Made by a program: the position numbers and the translations under genes
Notes under the pieces: model-generated
Told to the model about the DNA's origin: nothing
Database searches by the model: none
What the model saw: only the letters and a program-made list of their open reading frames with translations
DNA from: Membranipora membranacea
Taxonomy: Eukaryota; Bryozoa; Gymnolaemata; Cheilostomatida; Membraniporidae
Length of the DNA: 60,000 bases
Assembly: GCA_914767715.1 (NCBI GenBank)
Contig: OU612068.1
Span: 32,180,001-32,240,000 of the forward strand
Direction: 5' to 3'
Shown here: positions 11,763 to 31,596 of the stretch, piece after piece
How the letters are laid out: each line of letters starts with the position of its first letter
Position numbering within the stretch: the stretch's first letter is position 1

Positions 11763-12825
11763 TTGTGCAGTGCATTCCTTGCTTTAAGAGTAGAAGTTGA
11801 TAGTTAGTGGAGCCTGTCTTGATAGCTTTTAAAAAGTGTTCTAGGCCTAGGTTCTAGCGCACGACTAGCCCCATGCCCATAGTTTATTTATCGTTGTAGT
11901 GCATCTATCATGGTGATAGAAGTAGTTGTATTGGTAGCAAGCTGTGAACAGCACAACAGGAGGGCTTGATCACCAGACTAGTATTGATGATAGAGAGCAC
12001 TGTTATAATATGAGAATCATACTGTTTGTTATTAGCAAAGTTACTCCCATCGATCTTGATTTTCAATCAGTGAAAACCTTCCTCATTGTGGTGAATCAGC
12101 CAGGATCCTAACCTTCGGACCCTAAAAAAGCAATAATTTGGTTAGTTAGTTCTGGCTCATACTTGTGTTGCAAAAAATGATTATAAGGCCATACCAAAGT
12201 TTCCGCTGTATTAAGAACTAAGCCCGCAAGGATGATTTTTAACTTCGCACTTGACACATCACATTCTCCTGCCCACTAATTGGTACATTGCTCAGAAATG
12301 AGTCAGTAGTGATACAACGAACTATCTGTGTGTTGGAAGTCAAACTAAAACTTTCCTTTTAGAGCCATCTATAGCCTAAGTATTCATTTCTAAAGCGGAA
12401 GTACAGCTGCAACCTTGGTATGATATGGTGTAGATTGTTGCTCCATGACTCATAGTATGTCTCGGTATATTTCTTATGATTACCACAATATATGTTTTAA
12501 ACTCTATTTTTAAATAATTTATTGTTCCTTTCCTTTCTCATCGTACACAGAATTCTTCGCATTGTCCTGTGGGAATCAGCTTTGTAGTGTAGGATTATGC
12601 TTTAATGTAGGTAATAAGATGAGGATTAATTAAAAAGATAACGGGAGTGTTTCTCAATGTTGATTTATCAAAAGATGCTATTTCCCAATCATTTATGTCG
12701 ATTGAAATGGATGGGAGCAATGAATAATATGAACAGTAATGTAATATGTATGATGTTCTTCTCATTTTAGATAAATTGTTGGCTGCACAGACAGCGCCAA
12801 TAAGAGTACTACAAGACACATCATA

Positions 12826-15800
12826 ATGCTGATAGCAGAAGACGCCCATGTGATGCTCAGTGCAGCTATCAGCACCCGAAATATCAATCTTATAACTGAT
12901 ACCATTATGTGGTAAGTAGATCATCCTTTCATCAATGGACCCCTAAGTCCCCGGGTATTTGAAAAAAAAACAAGACCATGAAACTGAAAATGAGGAGAAA
13001 CATTGTCTCGGTTCCCTCACAAAGAACAACAACAAATTGATTACCGCTGTCATATCACTGTCTCTCAAGATCAAAGGTATGAAGATATTTTCTCAATTCT
13101 ATATCATATTGGTTAATTGGATTATTTATTGATATTTTACATTACAGAAAACCCTCTGAAAGTTGAATATACACACAAGTTCAAATATGCTTCTTGGTTG
13201 CGAATCATCAAAGTGACAAAACTAAATTTATGAGCAGATTTTTGTTTTTACAAATAATAATTTAATTCTAATTTTATTACTTTCTAACTTCTCACAGTGT
13301 CACAGATCTTGTTGCGGAGATCCAGACTCGATTTATTGTGGCAGTCAGACCTGGAGTTGGCAAGTCGATGACATTTGGAGCCAGTCGTCTGGGATCAGAT
13401 AATGTGACTCAGGCCAGCTTTCCTTGTCCGCAATGTGATAGGAAATTTGCCACTGCGGAAGGATTACATGAGCATGCTAAGATCCACGCCGTGACCGCTG
13501 AAAATGAAATGCATTCTGCTACTCAACGCCTTCACAGTCTCTCCTCCCAAGCAGACCCTGGGTCAGCAGTCAGCAAGCCCCGGACTTTGAATGTTGGAAT
13601 CCAATGTTACATGTGTGACGCTGTCTTACCTGATCGTAGTAGCTACACCAAACACCTCAAAACTCACACAAGTGAAGCAAAGTCGGGCTACAAATGTGGA
13701 GATTGTTCACAGGTTTTTGCCAATACCGATGAGTTGAGATTTCACATGATGAATAGGGAATGTTTGATGGGAGATATGAGTGAGAAGGATAACAGTCCCT
13801 CTAAGCAGCTGGTGTCACCCATCACCCATACAGAGGTGTCGGCTGTCAAGTGTAAGGATTGTCACCGTGTCTTCACTAACTTTCAGGAACTTCATCTGCA
13901 CACCATGAATAGAGATTGCTGGATAGGAAGACCTCAGAGGCAGAACTCCAAACCAGAATCAGATATGGCAGCTGTGGACCCTAAAGGTGATTGTATTGTG
14001 TAATCAGAAGTAATTACATTTTTGTAACATATCATATCAGATCTACCTGACAATTCTCCTTTCTGACATTCACCACAGGTACTAATATATCTGTTATACA
14101 TTTGTATCCAATATTTTCTGCAGAACACTATAGTCAACCAGCCCTCCAGCCACAGCAACTCCCTACTCCAGAACAGATTGAGCCAGATTACATTTCAACT
14201 ACGAAATCAAAAGCTACTGAAAATATCCAACAACTACCATCTCTCAAGTGCCCTCTATGTGAGAAAACATTTGACAAAATATTCCAGCTGAATCTACACT
14301 TGTCCCGACATCAGGTCAGTGGAGCAGGCAATGTTTCTTATGTGAAGAGGGTATATGTTTTGAACAAATTATAACCCGGGTTACTTGCTGGGTTTGACCG
14401 CCGCATGTCAACCTGTCAGACCCTATATAATGAAGATCGAAAGGGTGGTCTGAAATAGGGTTGTAAGCACAATAATATCTATTTCAAGTCCAAATGTAGG
14501 ATTAGCACTTGGCTCCAACTAATGATTGATGACCTGTGGTCATTTTTGATGGGCGACATTTTCCATAAAAATCTGATATAATTTCACTATTCCATAAAAC
14601 TCTGCTCATAGACTTACTTACTTCTCTGCTTGCTAAATCTGGTTGGTGGTATTATTATATTACTGCCAGCCTTTCCAAACAGGATACATACTCCAGTGGA
14701 AGATTTAGTAGTGGACTGCCAGTGGCTGATAAAACATATAGCTGTCAATTCTGCATGAAGGAGTACAATCATATGAGTAACAGAAAAAGACATGAGAAGA
14801 TGTGTAAGGTAAGTGATTGTAAGATCAGATAAGATAAGATAGCTTTTATTGGTAAACTTTGTCAAAGACAAGTTGCAATAGAGTTGAGGAAGCTCTTCTT
14901 TTGATGTTCATACATTCACCATTTAAAAATTGAATGCTAGTTGAAATAAAACTGTTCAAAAATCTCTCAGTTCTGGTCTTTGACATGCGGTAGAGTGACC
15001 TGGCTGTCTCATAGCAATGATGTAAAATATATGTGTCACAAAAATTTTACACAGTCTTTGCCTTTCGCCCTTGGTGCATGAATCAAACCATAATTCTACA
15101 TTACACATTAAAATAGGGAGAATAAGCGGCTGTATAAAATATTCCTTTTGATCATTGGTTTGAAATTTTTGAATTTAGAAAGAGCGTAAAATCTTGGCCT
15201 TATCTTGTTATATAAAATCTCAGTGTTAGAGTGCCATTTTAAGTTCTTGCTAAAACCTGTACCAAGATATTCAATATCAGCTACACGTTAGATAGGGCTA
15301 TTATTAATAAAAAAAGATAATCACCCACTCTTTAAGATCTATTAGAACTCTAGGCTCTGTAAGTATTCAGATAGGTACCTCTGCAAAAAAAGAACACAGG
15401 GCATTGCTGTACCAAACGGCTATATCAAACGGCTATATCAAACGGCTATACCAAACGGCTATACCAAACGGCTATACCAAACGGCTATACCCAACAAGGA
15501 TGGCCTGTTTGTTTGCTGAAATTATACCACTGCATTTTGTTGTTGCAGCCTTAAACTCTCTGCTTGGCTGATTGTGCTAAGCAACTGATGTAAAGATGTG
15601 AATAAGATAACCAGTACCTGAGTCATCAATCAATATTAACTATTAGTGTCAGTGGTATGGACATGGTTTGACACTCTAAAACCATACCATAATACTTGAT
15701 AATAAAGCTTTGATTACTCAGCATTAATAATGACAAGGCAAGACTGACATATCAAAGCAAGTACTTGAACCTGCTGGCAAGCTAGTCATGATTTGGAGTG

Positions 15801-18299
15801 TGAAATATACCAAGCACTAACATCCAACTTATTATGGAGAATATCAATAATGTCCTGTAGCCTTCACATGTTGGACTACTGATAAACTGATTGGGAGCTA
15901 GGGCATTAATCATTATTGTATACAGCTAAGTCTGTACTCTAGTGATAAGTGAAAGGCAGCAGTTGAGAACTCACAGCTCAATGTTTATGTTAATATTTCT
16001 GGTATTATCTTACAGTACAACCCTGATGTAAAGAAGCTGACTTCTGTATCGAAGCATGTTACACAGGAGACTAGAGAGCTTCCTGGATTATCAGAATTCA
16101 CATGCAGACATTGTGACAAAGTCTTCTCTGACAACTCCAACAGGTGGGCTTACAGAGTAGACGCTCAAGTAATCTGCAGCTGCAGGGCTGAGTGTGATTG
16201 ATTGACCTGTACAGTAATGGTAGATTAGCAAATTCATTCATATAAGAAAAATGATTTATTAATAATAGATGTATTTTCTGTGAGAGATGGTGTATAATAA
16301 TAAAACCTGGCACCTTATCTGTTGATACCCTCAAGTTAATGGGTTAGTGATCAAAAGATCATTCAGTGGTGTGTTTTCATGTGAGGAGCTGGAGATGAGA
16401 AATCTTGTGAGAGATTTTAAATTATTAAATGAAATGATTTATCATTGTTGTTAACCTTGTTCAATGTTTCAGTTTGAAAAAAAATGTTGTGGAAGTTGTG
16501 ATGAGGTGATTCCATTTCCATAATGACTATGGAAATCAGTTCGATAGAATTTACCCTCCGTTGATTTTGTTGCCTAATTTTAAATACTCCTAGTAAAAGA
16601 TCCATTTTTTTGTAGACGGCGCCATGAGAGGGTGTGTTACAAGGCCTCCCCTGAAGTTACAGAATCAGGAGTTGATAAATCTCAGTCTAACAGCCCCTCT
16701 CACACACCAACAGTTGGTACTAATCAGGCATCAGATGTAACTGTCTCCGCTGTAAATTACAAAAGAATTGCAGCCAATGCCAAGGCAGTCAAAGCCGTGG
16801 ACGATGGAGGGAAAGTCATAACAAGCTTCAGTTGTACCATCTGTGCTAAACTCATAAATGTGAGTATTTGTTCCTATGGAAGGGATTTGCTCAAAAATCA
16901 TATGTTTGTATAAACGTAAAACTTGAGGGGTGCCTGGGCCTTTATTCTTTGAAGTTTGATAATATTGTCAGATTGGTTATTGTTGCATACAAAGCCCATA
17001 ACAGAGTAATGATCATTTTTATCCTCAAGTTTTCTGTTTCAGACACGGAATTCACTGGAGCATCACTACATGACACACCTGGGTATCAGGCCACATGCTT
17101 GTCAGTGGTGTGGTAGAAGATTCACTGATCCGTCTAACTGTAGGAAACACCAGCGTATGTGCAGTGAGAGAGCCATTGATGCTGATATGTCCGATGTTAA
17201 CGATTTACCAACAATGGTACCACAACCTTCTAGTCACATTCCAGCTTCACGAGGTCAGTGTTGAATGGCTAGAAGGCAAATGTGAGAACAGCGATTTACT
17301 CATAAATAGGTCTACGTTTTTGTTGGGAGATATGTGTATACCTCCGACATAGTCTTGAAAACACCTTTAAAAAAAAGCTGCTGTCCAAAAAGGTGCCCAC
17401 CTCCACTTCAGTACTCGTCAACACATGCAACATTGGAAAATTTTATACTAGCAAACATCTAGAATCCCAAAGATTTTCAAAACATGAATGGTGATGCAGA
17501 ATCTGAGTGAGATTTTTCTTTTGATATATATTTCCCGGATAAAATCATTTTGGTACAATTTTACTATGTGCCTATGTGACTATAGGATATTTTGTTTTTT
17601 CTACAGATATCTGATTTGTTTTCAGATATTCTGTAGGTTGTCACACTCTGTAAGGGTTCTACGATAGTATTACATATTTTGTTCTTATAGGTTCTGTATC
17701 AGAGTTACCTCACCCTGTATCTAACCCATCATCCTCAGTATCAGAAGTTAGTCCTATTTCACAACAAGTCAAACTGGAACCTCTGGAGATCACCACTGGT
17801 GCGGCTGTATCCCAAGTATGTGTTTCTGTACAACATTTAGTTACTGCATTCCCCCGGTGTTTTACTCCTACCGAAGAGAGGCTATGTTTTTTTATTGGAT
17901 GAACTGTAAGTAAAGGAAGCCTGAAAGACAAAAATTGTAATTATAATACAGTATCATTATTATTAATCGTATCAAATATCATCTGATCGTATTTTAAAAA
18001 AAGACTCAAAAATGACTGTCAAAAGTATTTTTTGCAATGTCTTTGTAATATCTAGAACTTGAATGAGTGACATTTTATATGATGTTTATTATTTCGTATT
18101 TTAGCCTGAGCTCTGTAATGATACAGGCTCTCAGGGGGAGGGTCAGGATTCTGAATTAGACCATAGGCAACAGAACAAAAGTCACGCAGACTCCACCGCC
18201 ACCCATAACAGGATGGTCAGCTCAGTGGTTGTCGACTCATCCTGGTTTGTTGGTGATCAGAACATAACTGCGTTATCAGACGAAGAATCTACGCAATAG
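12826..18299 (+). CDS. Nine-finger C2H2/C2HC zinc-finger protein
   Basis: Nine coding exons: 12826-12911, 13298-13986, 14124-14314, 14683-14808, 16016-16143, 16616-16859, 17043-17253, 17691-17815 and 18105-18299. Phases agree throughout, giving 664 aa. After an N-terminal block (RNINLITDTIM, LVAEIQTRFIV) come fingers starting FPCPQC, IQCYMC, YKCGDC, VKCKDC, LKCPLC, YSCQFC, FTCRHC, FSCTIC and HACQWC. Several are C2HC (ending ..NREC, ..NRDC, ..EKMC, ..ERVC, ..QRMC). Two fingers are split by introns at FSDNSN/RRRH and AKLIN/TRNSL, as in the minus-strand paralogue. The Ser-rich acidic C-terminus contains VKLEP, a SUMO-site-like motif, and ends SDEESTQ. Role inferred: nuclear sequence-specific DNA binding; targets unknown and no named orthologue recognised. 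The start ATG follows an acceptor (ttctcattttag), which implies an upstream 5'UTR exon. A poly(A) signal AATAAA is near 18667. Confidence 0.82.
14822..15335 (-). mobile_element. 3' end of a second, different LINE, inside a zinc-finger gene intron
   Basis: Read on the minus strand, this stretch encodes a broken RT C-terminal region: IEYLGTGFSKNLKWHSNTEI, then LYNKIRPRFYALSKF and KNFKPMIKR, matching the YLG...LKW...I..R...L family pattern. It runs into a 3' tail AATAAAAGCTATCTTATC with short TTATC repeats at 14826-14840, typical of LINE 3' ends. Frame breaks follow the first 50 or so codons. It lies antisense to the host gene, between the exons ending 14808 and starting 16016. Confidence 0.7.
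15411..15488. repeat. Tandem 13-bp minisatellite, six copies
   Basis: The unit is ACCAAACGGCTAT, with ATC for ACC in copies 2 and 3, in perfect register. It is intronic in the zinc-finger gene. Confidence 0.95.
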
Positions 18300-19683
18300 T
18301 TCTTGCTGTAAATGCGCCATACTTAGATTTCACACAGATCCCCTCCAAATTAGTTTTGTTGTAAATGCTGTATATATATATATATTTGTTTTCTGTTAAT
18401 TATGTTTCACTGTTTTGTAGAATATTGTATAATGTTATATTTTTTTATGTGAAGATATACTATAGTGCACAAGGTTGTCCCCTATTGTGGCATGCGATGC
18501 TCATTCATACTCATCAATATACGTTTTGTAATCCTATTTCACAATGTACATACTGTTACCTTCTGTTAACTGTTATAAATACTAGAGTTATTGCTTATCA
18601 TGATACTCAATTGAGTTATTTGTATTCAATAATCTATTCATTCCAAGTTCTGCTAAAAGGAGTCAAATAAATAAAAAAACTGCGGTGCTGATCTCAGATT
18701 TAAAATGCATAGACTACTTTGTGTCGAAATATGTGTGTGAGTATTACAGCCATTGCAAAATAGTGTGCATGAAACTAAATTATAATTATCTCGTCTTATT
18801 GCAAAGGGCTCAATGTTGATTACAAAATAGGATAGGTTGATCCCTTGTATTATCACAAAGGCCAAAACCAAAAGGATATATGAGAGCACCCTGATCTCAT
18901 TCCAGATGTGAGTGTGAGGCTCAACTTTCAGATTCCAGCCAGTGGATTCTCATGTGGTGGGAGTAGTGCTCACACATTGAGTGGCTCGATAACTCCTATT
19001 TTGACAGTAACATCTATTAGTTAGAGAGATTAGTGTGTCAGAAAAACTGAATGTACGCTATAGCATAAAAATAGTGTTCTAAAAGTTGTAGACTTCAAAC
19101 TGATCCACCATGGCATGTGACTGCTTAATAAATGTGCATCTTGAAAGCACCAGAGAACCGACGGTTATGATCCATAGAGGGGTCAAGTATAGTGATGGTG
19201 TTCGTTTAGGACCAACTTACCATGCATTTGCGACACTAGTAAATCTGACTTAAAATGTGTCATACCTATATTGATATGAGATTTTCAATGCATGCATTTC
19301 ATCCAAGAATATATTTGGCTGGTTTCAACAGATCTCTTCTGCTACCTGCTGTTTCTGTGCTAAACCTCCCCAAGCTAAATGATAAAGTTTTACAGTAAAC
19401 CCCAAACTTTTTTGGTTACAGTCACTGTGACGTTTTATGGATACATATAGCTTCATTCCAACATTGAGTAGTATTTGGATAATCCAAAATGATCATAGAA
19501 CAAAAAAGGGGAGAAGTAATAATTAGCGGGAAGTTATGCAAAACTTGCATATATTTTACAGTTTGTATATGTTGAGTGTACTCGAAATGGTGAAAAAACT
19601 TGAACACATCACAGATGACGGAAGTAGAAGTAAAATGCTAAAGCAGCACACAACAAGCTAAATATGGTAGTTAGAGAGATTAG
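18300..19683. other. 3'UTR and intergenic, between converging 3' ends
   Basis: The first ~380 bases are probably the 3'UTR of the zinc-finger gene, with a TA run at 18368-18386 and AATAAA near 18667. The rest, up to the ASB-like stop at 19684, holds no coding signal that I can see. Confidence 0.5.
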
Positions 19684-22637
19684 TCAGGACTCCTGGAGGT
19701 AGGTCTTCAGATGTGATGGTATCGGTAACTCATTAGTAACATGGAGGCAGCCTGTGGGTAGTAAGCGGCGTACAGATCTCTTACACCACCAAATCAATGA
19801 CGGTGGGTGAGACGTCACATGCTGCAACCATCGTTTGTTCTCTTCAGTCCAGCGTTCCACATAAATATCAAAATTAGGTATACCAAACTTCTCATCCTGC
19901 ACGTAACAACCTGCTGCAGTTAATGATTTGATAATACTCAAGTTCTCTAAATGTATCGCAACAAACAGAGGAGTCACAGGCTCGTCATATATGTGGTTAC
20001 CTTCCTCGTCGATACTATGTATATTTTGCCCTCTAGAGGGTTGAGCAGGATCAACATTAAACATGAGAAGATGTTTGACGGACATAAGAGATCGAGAGAA
20101 GACAGCATTCCATATAGGTGTGATCCCTGCGTTGTTACCCAGAGAGGGATTGGCTCCATAATTCAAGAGAGACTCTACAATCCTGTAGTTGCCGTGATAT
20201 GTAGCATATATCAGTGCTGTGTCTCCGTCCTTATCACGTACGTTTGTATCTGACCCTAACTCTAGTAAATAATCTACACATTCCTCAGAGTCAATATAGG
20301 AGGCTAACATAAGAGCGTTGTTACCATCTGGAGCCAATAGTCTATGGTCAGCTTTGTAGCGATGGCAAAGTTTCAAACCCTCCACATCACCATTAACAGC
20401 GCAGGTTTGTATAGCTGTGTAACCTGTGTTCGTATCCTCTTGGCCAGGAGTATCCCGCAGGTCTATTACATGAGGGTATCTCCTCAACACAGCCTCAGCG
20501 ACTTCCCATCTCTTCTTAAAGACTTGGTGTGTGAGAGGATACATGACACTGTGAAACCGAGGCTTACAGGAAACTGTGGGACTGGCTCCTGCATCCATAA
20601 GAATCTCAGCTACTTCTACAATCGCGAAAACAACTTTGTCATTCCACTGATTTTTATAGTTGAAAAGATTTCATATTCTGTTAAGATCAGGTAATTGGAT
20701 ATGATTCTATACATGCGGGAGACTGGAATTTTTCTGCTAAATTTCAAACACAAAAGTTGAGTTGTAACACGTAAAAGAATTATTGTTGTAGAGGAGCCTA
20801 ATGAAAAATCGATAGTGATGTTCAAGACATTTTATCCAGCAATATGCAACATTAACATAATTTGGTGTGTACTCATAGGAGACTATGATCGGCATTCTGT
20901 ATATTAGTAATAGGGGATGAACAAAGTTGTAACACACAAACCTCCTGTTCTTGCTTCCTGCAAAACGGAACAGCCATCGCGATCCCGGACTGTGTTCAAA
21001 TCAGCTTTACAATGAGAGAGACACCAGCGTAATAGCTGCACATTACTTCTGTGTACTGATGTGTAGAGATACTGTTGCCAAACCTCACTGTGCATGTGTG
21101 CACCTAAAATAGTAACAGTATCTTTATAGAAAAGCTGCACAGTTTTGGAGCAGATGAAAGAGCTTTGATAGGCTAATCACAGTATAGTAATCTATACAAA
21201 TGTATAAAACATATACCTTTGTTCCAAGAAATAATCCACAAATGAAAGACAATATAGATTCATTTTTGTTATGGGATCATAGGCCTGTGGTTTTACAAGT
21301 CTGCTATTCTGCTGGGAAATATTTTGGGTAAATGTTACTGAGATACTGGACATGAATAGCGGCCTGATTATTAAAAATGACAAATTGAGTTAGCTGACGC
21401 CCAAATCTTACCAGCTTTGAGACACAGATCTGCATTTCTCCACTCTGCACGATTTATACAGCGTTTTAGTAATGTGAGCACACTTCCAAGCCTCTGCTTA
21501 CACGTGCTCTCACCGCAGATACAAGTTACTGTTGAACATAACAGGGTCTCTCTAAAGAAGTGGAATCCCTTCTCCTTCACAAGCCATTCAGCAACTGCAT
21601 GCTGCTTCGATCGTATCGCTATTTCAAACACACTCATATGATGGAAGCGGGTCAGGCTGTTTAGATGAGCGCCGCTTGCTAGTAGCGCATTTATGAGTGA
21701 AATGTTTCCAGACGCTGTAAGAGAGATGATCATTGCTAGAATTAGATTTCCAAAAAATTCAAGAAATGTGGTGGTAGTGGGTGTAAAAATATTGAGTAAC
21801 ACTAAAAACAGTGAATATAATATACACTATAAAAAATTATATTATTCACAACATATCTGACAAAGTTGGTGATTTTATTGGTGGCTGTTTATCCAAACCC
21901 TGCCAGATTGACTGTTGGCCACTACTATAAAATCCTCTTTTAAGCAATTTTATGCATCCAGTAGAAGTTTTTATTTCATGCAAGCATCTCCGGAGAGAGG
22001 GTTTTTAAATAAAACATACATACATTTAACTACTATCTATAAGTAACCTCTGTCCAACCCCAAAGTACATACCCACAGCCACATGTATGGGATTAACACC
22101 TATGACGATTGCCACATCACTGCAATCTGCAGCATGTCCATTTTGACTAACATGAGAACATCTACCAGCGAGGAGTGTATTCTCCATTGAAGCCAAAGTG
22201 TCATTATTACCAATACCCTGCAGACACTCCAGCTGTTTACAGTCACAGTCTGCTAGAGTGACAGCTGCAAAATAAACACATCATTAACTTCAAGGTAACA
22301 AATAAATGTCTAATACTCAAATCACTGTATATTAGCTAGCTAAGGTGGGAGTTTATACAAATTAATAAGACTGAGTAACTGTTAGCTAGCTAGTAGCCAT
22401 ATATGACGCTACTTCAGGCAAGTGTAAAAAGGTGAAATTTCCCTACTGCCAACATTTTACTCCTACAGGGTATGTTGATATGTTGAGACCCTGTAGCTGT
22501 TACTTACTGATACCGATATGACTTGCAATGTGCTCCTTGTAACTGTTACACAATTCTCTTATCTGTGTTTCACTCTTGGCTGTCAGAAGAGCGTGAAATA
22601 GAACAGCAGCATCCTTTCCTTTGATGACTTCACTCAT
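19684..22637 (-). CDS. Ankyrin-repeat and SOCS-box protein (ASB-like)
   Basis: Six exons on the minus strand: 22637-22508, 22264-22073, 21714-21412, 21103-20942 and 20615-19684 carry all 572 codons in five pieces with consistent phases; no further exon is needed. The N-terminus is MSEVIKGKDAAVLFHALL. Ankyrin repeats start at IHVAVASGNISLINALLASG and continue through most of the protein (for example DGNNALMLASYIDSEECVDY and DGDTALIYATYHGNYRIVES). The end is a SOCS box: SLIWWCKRSVRRLL (BC-box, Elongin B/C contact) followed by ELPIPSHLKTYL (the LPxP Cul5-box). Family knowledge: such proteins are substrate receptors of Cullin-5 RING ubiquitin ligases. Substrate unknown. It is head-to-head with AMPK alpha, 1.3 kb away. 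Correction to the opening count: five coding exons were found. Confidence 0.85.
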
Positions 22638-23977
22638 GCTGCTTGCAGTTTGGTGTATCTGAGCCGAAACTTTAATGGTGTATCTTGATGGTGTATATAA
22701 GGTCTACAACAAAATTTTACAAATATAGTGAGCCTGAGACAGAATAAAAAATATAGTATTTTTCTATGCTATAAGCAGGGTGGTGTAGCAGTTAGGATCC
22801 GAGCTTCTCAATCTGAGAGCTGCAGCTTCGAATACCGGGCACTACCCATGCTGTTAATGAAGGTGAGCTCTTCATATATAACCCTAGAGTACCCACCCCT
22901 CTACCTTGTACAGGTGTGCACTAAATATATGTGATCAAACTTATTCTGTAATCATATTCTAATTTGCTTGATAGGGGCTTCGAATAGCAAATAAAGTCCA
23001 TATTATTATAGTAAGCTAACGGTTAGCCGTCTCCCTACGTCTTCATGCCTGGTCTCTCTGTTTCATTTTAGGTATGTTGTCATAAGAGCACCCGTAAAAG
23101 TTGAGCTGTAAATTATTCACATGGTGGTTCTTTCTTAAATTAAAACAAAACAGGAGATCAAGGTGAGGCAGATGATAATGCTGATGCTTAATAGGGAAGT
23201 GTTGAAAGTAAGATCTGAACAGTGGTTGGGCAGTAGATTAATACTGTTATATGAAATTATATTCATACAGTACTGAGCAATTATAGTTGGATAACAAAAG
23301 TATTGTTGGGATGGCATGATTTGATCATACTAATATATGATATAATTTACTATCTGGAGACTGGGGGTTCCCTACCACCCAGCCAAGACATTTATCAGAG
23401 TAATTATTAGCATGTAAATTTGATGCTACTGTGGAAACAAGAACACCTGCATCTCCAGTAGTGAGTAGTGAGTACGTTTTGCCAACAAGAAGTGGGGGAG
23501 TTTTTGAGAGAGAACTTGATACTCTGTACTCAGGGAGAATGTACTATAGCATAAAGTTGTAAAGGTGCCACTTGCAAACCTCAAGACCCATTATGAGTAT
23601 GAAAAGCTCACCCCTTAAGGTATGGATATGAGAAACAGATCAGGCAGCCATCTGTGCAAGTACTTTAGATAAACCAAAGCTCTGAGATAACTAGAATCCT
23701 TTTTCTATGTTATGATTGAAGATAGCCTACAATCCCTTCTAATTTAACTATGATTCTGTGGGGTTATTGGGAAGTCCCCCCTATTTTAAAAGATTCATAT
23801 TGGTTGAGAGGTGTAAAAATGCAGGTAAATACATGAAATCATATAGTTTTTAATCAAATTTGTCTGCAATATACTATGATAGACTGTTATTGTTATTTAT
23901 AGGTCACAATGGCCTAGATATGTCACGTGATCATAAATTTGCTGCAAAATGTAAACAGTCACACACATGAAGAAAAA
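22638..23977. promoter_or_regulatory. Shared divergent upstream region of the ASB-like and AMPK alpha genes
   Basis: It spans 1.34 kb between two opposed start codons, so both promoters must lie within it or in upstream 5' exons. Apart from a tRNA-like sequence at 22778-22848 it is plain AT-rich DNA. I cannot identify a TATA box or initiator with confidence. Confidence 0.45.
22778..22848 (+). repeat. Degenerate tRNA-like sequence (tRNA pseudogene or SINE head)
   Basis: GGGTGGT and ACTACCC at the two ends can pair as a 7-bp acceptor stem with one G-T pair. Between them are an A-box-like TGTAGCAGTTAGG and a B-box-like CTTCGAATACC. A foldable GCTTCTCA..TGAGAGC lies where the anticodon arm would be, but the anticodon and T stems do not pair well. 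It is not a working tRNA by eye; more likely a tRNA-derived SINE. Confidence 0.4.

Positions 23978-31596
<7,619 letters not shown>

Larger units (their letters stand above)
7495..12825. other. 5.3-kb divergent spacer between the two zinc-finger genes, full of repeats
   Basis: It contains upstream/5'UTR sequence of both head-to-head zinc-finger genes. Inside are tRNA-like scraps near 7805 and 8230, the LINE relic (8640-9760), a long hairpin (10075-10135), a TTAA-flanked MITE (10629-11011), a small hairpin (11078-11108), an AT microsatellite (11642-11688) and another hairpin (11715-11762). No host coding exon was found. Promoters of both genes and their first non-coding exons should lie here, but I cannot point to core elements. 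Confidence 0.5.

Noticed and set aside
15411-15488. CRISPR-like regular repeats
   Set aside because: Six contiguous 13-mers without spacers in a eukaryotic intron: a minisatellite.
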